From the NCBI GenBank assembly GCA_035279865.1, contig DATEGY010000085.1:1-7422 (forward strand): a stretch of 7,422 nt of DNA, read 5' to 3'. The stretch's first letter is position 1; each line of letters begins with the position of its first letter. Below, one piece after another: positions 6,690-7,422 of the stretch. This DNA is from 40CM-2-70-7 sp035279865 (GTDB taxonomy: Bacteria > Gemmatimonadota > Gemmatimonadetes > Gemmatimonadales > GWC2-71-9). Made by a program: the position numbers and the translations under genes. The notes beneath the pieces were generated by a model. That model saw only the letters and a list, made by a program, of their open reading frames with translations. It ran no database searches and had not been told where the DNA came from.

Positions 6690-6693
6690 CGAT

Positions 6694-6697
6694 CTCC
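6694..6697 (-). promoter_or_regulatory. Ribosome binding site GGAG deciding the lipoprotein start
   Basis: GGAG on the minus strand is four bases before the ATG at 6689 and seven before the ATG at 6686. The two adjacent ATG codons differ by one Met only. The site argues against the in-frame ATG at 6749 and lies within the 24-base leader predicted from the upstream promoter. Confidence 0.65.
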
Positions 6698-6723
6698 GGG
6701 TGTCAGGTGATAGCTTCTCGAAT

Positions 6724-6740
6724 TGCAAGCCCTGCGCCAA
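6724..6740 (-). promoter_or_regulatory. Sigma-54 (RpoN) -24/-12 promoter of the lipoprotein-TPR unit
   Basis: On the minus strand, TTGGCGCAGGGCTTGCA matches the RpoN consensus YTGGCACGRNNNTTGCW at all but two positions. The invariant GG (6738-6737) and GC (6726-6725) are exactly 12 bases apart. The expected transcription start is near 6713, giving a leader of about 24 bases that contains the GGAG ribosome site of the lipoprotein. The gene immediately upstream encodes a sigma-54-dependent activator, which fits. The promoter identity is read from the sequence; its use is inferred. Confidence 0.75.
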
Positions 6741-6803
6741 ATCCAACACATTGTCGTGGTTGTAGTTAGCCTGCGGTGCCTGTGCCGCGCCGGAACACCT
6801 GGC
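6741..6803 (-). promoter_or_regulatory. Region upstream of the -24/-12 promoter, possible activator binding sites
   Basis: These 63 bases lie between the stop of the sigma-54 activator gene and the -24 element. Activators of this class bind 80-200 bases upstream as a rule, so binding sites may lie here or in the end of the activator gene. An imperfect inverted repeat is visible around 6746-6764 on the minus strand (CAAC-CAC, six bases, GTG-TTG with one bulged base). No strong intrinsic terminator follows the activator gene. Confidence 0.3.
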
Positions 6804-7422
6804 TCAGTCCGGGTCAGGGTCATCGCCGTCGTCGGGAGCGCCCTTGAGCAGCCGTGAGAGGCGGGAGCGGGAGATCCCCAGGCGACGTGCCGCTTCGGAG
6901 TGATTGCCGCCGCTCTCTTGCAGCATGGCCCGGGCAGCGGCCCGCTGGATGTCGGCCAGCCGTGCCGGGAAAGGAATTACTCCCGACTGGGGCGGCCGGA
7001 TGATCCCGGGGCCGTTGAGCTCCGCCAAGTCCAGGGTCCCGGGGGGTGACAGCAGGATCACCCGCTCAACCGTGTTGCGAAGCTCGCGAACGTTCCCCGG
7101 CCAGGGCTGGGCGGAGAAGGCGGCACGCACGTCCTTCGTGATCGCGGGGTGTGGGAGGCTGTATTGGGTGCTGAATTTCGCGAGAAAGAACTCAGCCAGC
7201 CGGACCACGTCCTCGCCTCGCTCGCGGAGGGGAGGCAGGGACAGGGTGACCACGCGGAGCCGGTAGTAGAGATCCTCGCGGAACCGGCCTTCGCGTACCG
7301 CCACGCCCAGATCGGCGTTCGTGGCGGCGACGATCCGCACGTCAAACGTGCGGGTGGCCGTGGCCCCCAGGCGACGCGCGGCCTTCAGCTCAATCGCGCG
7401 CAGAAGCTTGCCCTGCAGCTCG
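6804..7422 (-). CDS. Sigma-54-dependent transcriptional activator (NtrC/Fis family), C-terminal part
   Basis: The gene continues past the right edge; 205 residues are visible. They open with Leu-Gln-x-Lys-Leu-Leu-Arg and continue into Asp-Val-Arg-Ile-Val-Ala-Ala-Thr-Asn (sensor I, about 27-35 of the visible part), then Phe-Arg-Glu-Asp-Leu-Tyr-Tyr-Arg-Leu (arginine-finger region, about 47-55), and Pro-Trp-Pro-Gly-Asn-Val-Arg-Glu-Leu (sensor II, about 106-114). A Fis-type helix-turn-helix with GGNHSEAARRLGISRSRLSR lies near 171-190, ending in an Asp-rich tail. These are hallmarks of the AAA+ enhancer-binding proteins that remodel RpoN polymerase. Walker A, the GAFTGA loop and the N-terminal sensory domain are outside the window, so the signal cannot be told. 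It directly precedes a sigma-54-type promoter, which is its likely target. An apparent start at the GTG at 7340 is internal and not real. Confidence 0.93.
   Translation of the reverse strand, partial: ELQGKLLRAIELKAARRLGATATRTFDVRIVAATNADLGVAVREGRFREDLYYRLRVVTLSLPPLRERGEDVVRLAEFFLAKFSTQYSLPHPAITKDVRAAFSAQPWPGNVRELRNTVERVILLSPPGTLDLAELNGPGIIRPPQSGVIPFPARLADIQRAAARAMLQESGGNHSEAARRLGISRSRLSRLLKGAPDDGDDPDPD

Noticed and set aside
6690..6749. Upstream in-frame ATG at 6749 for the lipoprotein
   Set aside because: It would start upstream of the -24/-12 promoter, has no ribosome site and adds polar residues ahead of an otherwise normal lipoprotein signal peptide.
6773..6788. GCGG...CCGC hairpin after the sigma-54 activator gene as a terminator
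   Set aside because: The stem is only four solid base pairs and no T-run follows on the minus strand.
7058..7345. Minus-strand ORF of 95 codons overlapping the activator
   Set aside because: It is an alternative frame of the AAA+ activator gene, whose frame holds all conserved motifs.
1..7422. tRNA, rRNA, CRISPR arrays, insertion sequences or attachment sites
   Set aside because: None was seen on reading both strands. The window is densely coding, with its largest non-coding gap about 114 bases.

Overview
This is a GC-rich bacterial window. High G+C in third codon positions gives long shadow ORFs on the opposite strands. A lipoprotein precursor with a short Ser/Thr/Pro-rich linker after its lipobox, PAS hybrid kinases and a sigma-54 activator would suit Gemmatimonadota or a similar soil or sediment phylum. 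That placement is a stylistic guess, since no marker gene is present. All genes but one are on the minus strand, and there are no RNA genes, insertion sequences or CRISPR arrays.

Left part (1-2994, minus strand): a two-gene signalling unit. A CheC-family protein overlaps by one base a membrane-anchored PAS-PAS hybrid histidine kinase that carries its own C-terminal receiver. The start of a secreted protein with a clear signal peptide lies 51 bases downstream of the kinase and runs off the window. The CheC-like protein keeps the CheC fold signature, but its catalytic ExxN motifs are altered at both sites.

Middle (2995-5023): a 79-base divergent region with inverted repeats, then a single plus-strand ORF of 649 codons. 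It encodes two complete LysR-type regulators in tandem (DNA-binding domain, effector domain, DNA-binding domain, effector domain) joined by a proline-rich linker. Its position, divergent from the CheC/kinase pair, suggests that it controls that pair and itself.

Right part (5028-7422, minus strand): the C-terminal part of a sigma-54-dependent activator (AAA+ and Fis-type helix-turn-helix), then a near-consensus -24/-12 promoter, a lipoprotein with a dockerin-like calcium loop, and a TPR protein. The promoter fits the chosen lipoprotein start and ribosome binding site, so the simplest model is that the neighbouring activator switches on the lipoprotein-TPR pair. The TPR gene and the tandem LysR gene converge with only four bases between their stop codons.

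The main points of interest are the tandem LysR fusion, the CheC-like partner with degenerate active sites coupled to a hybrid kinase, and the small self-contained sigma-54 circuit.
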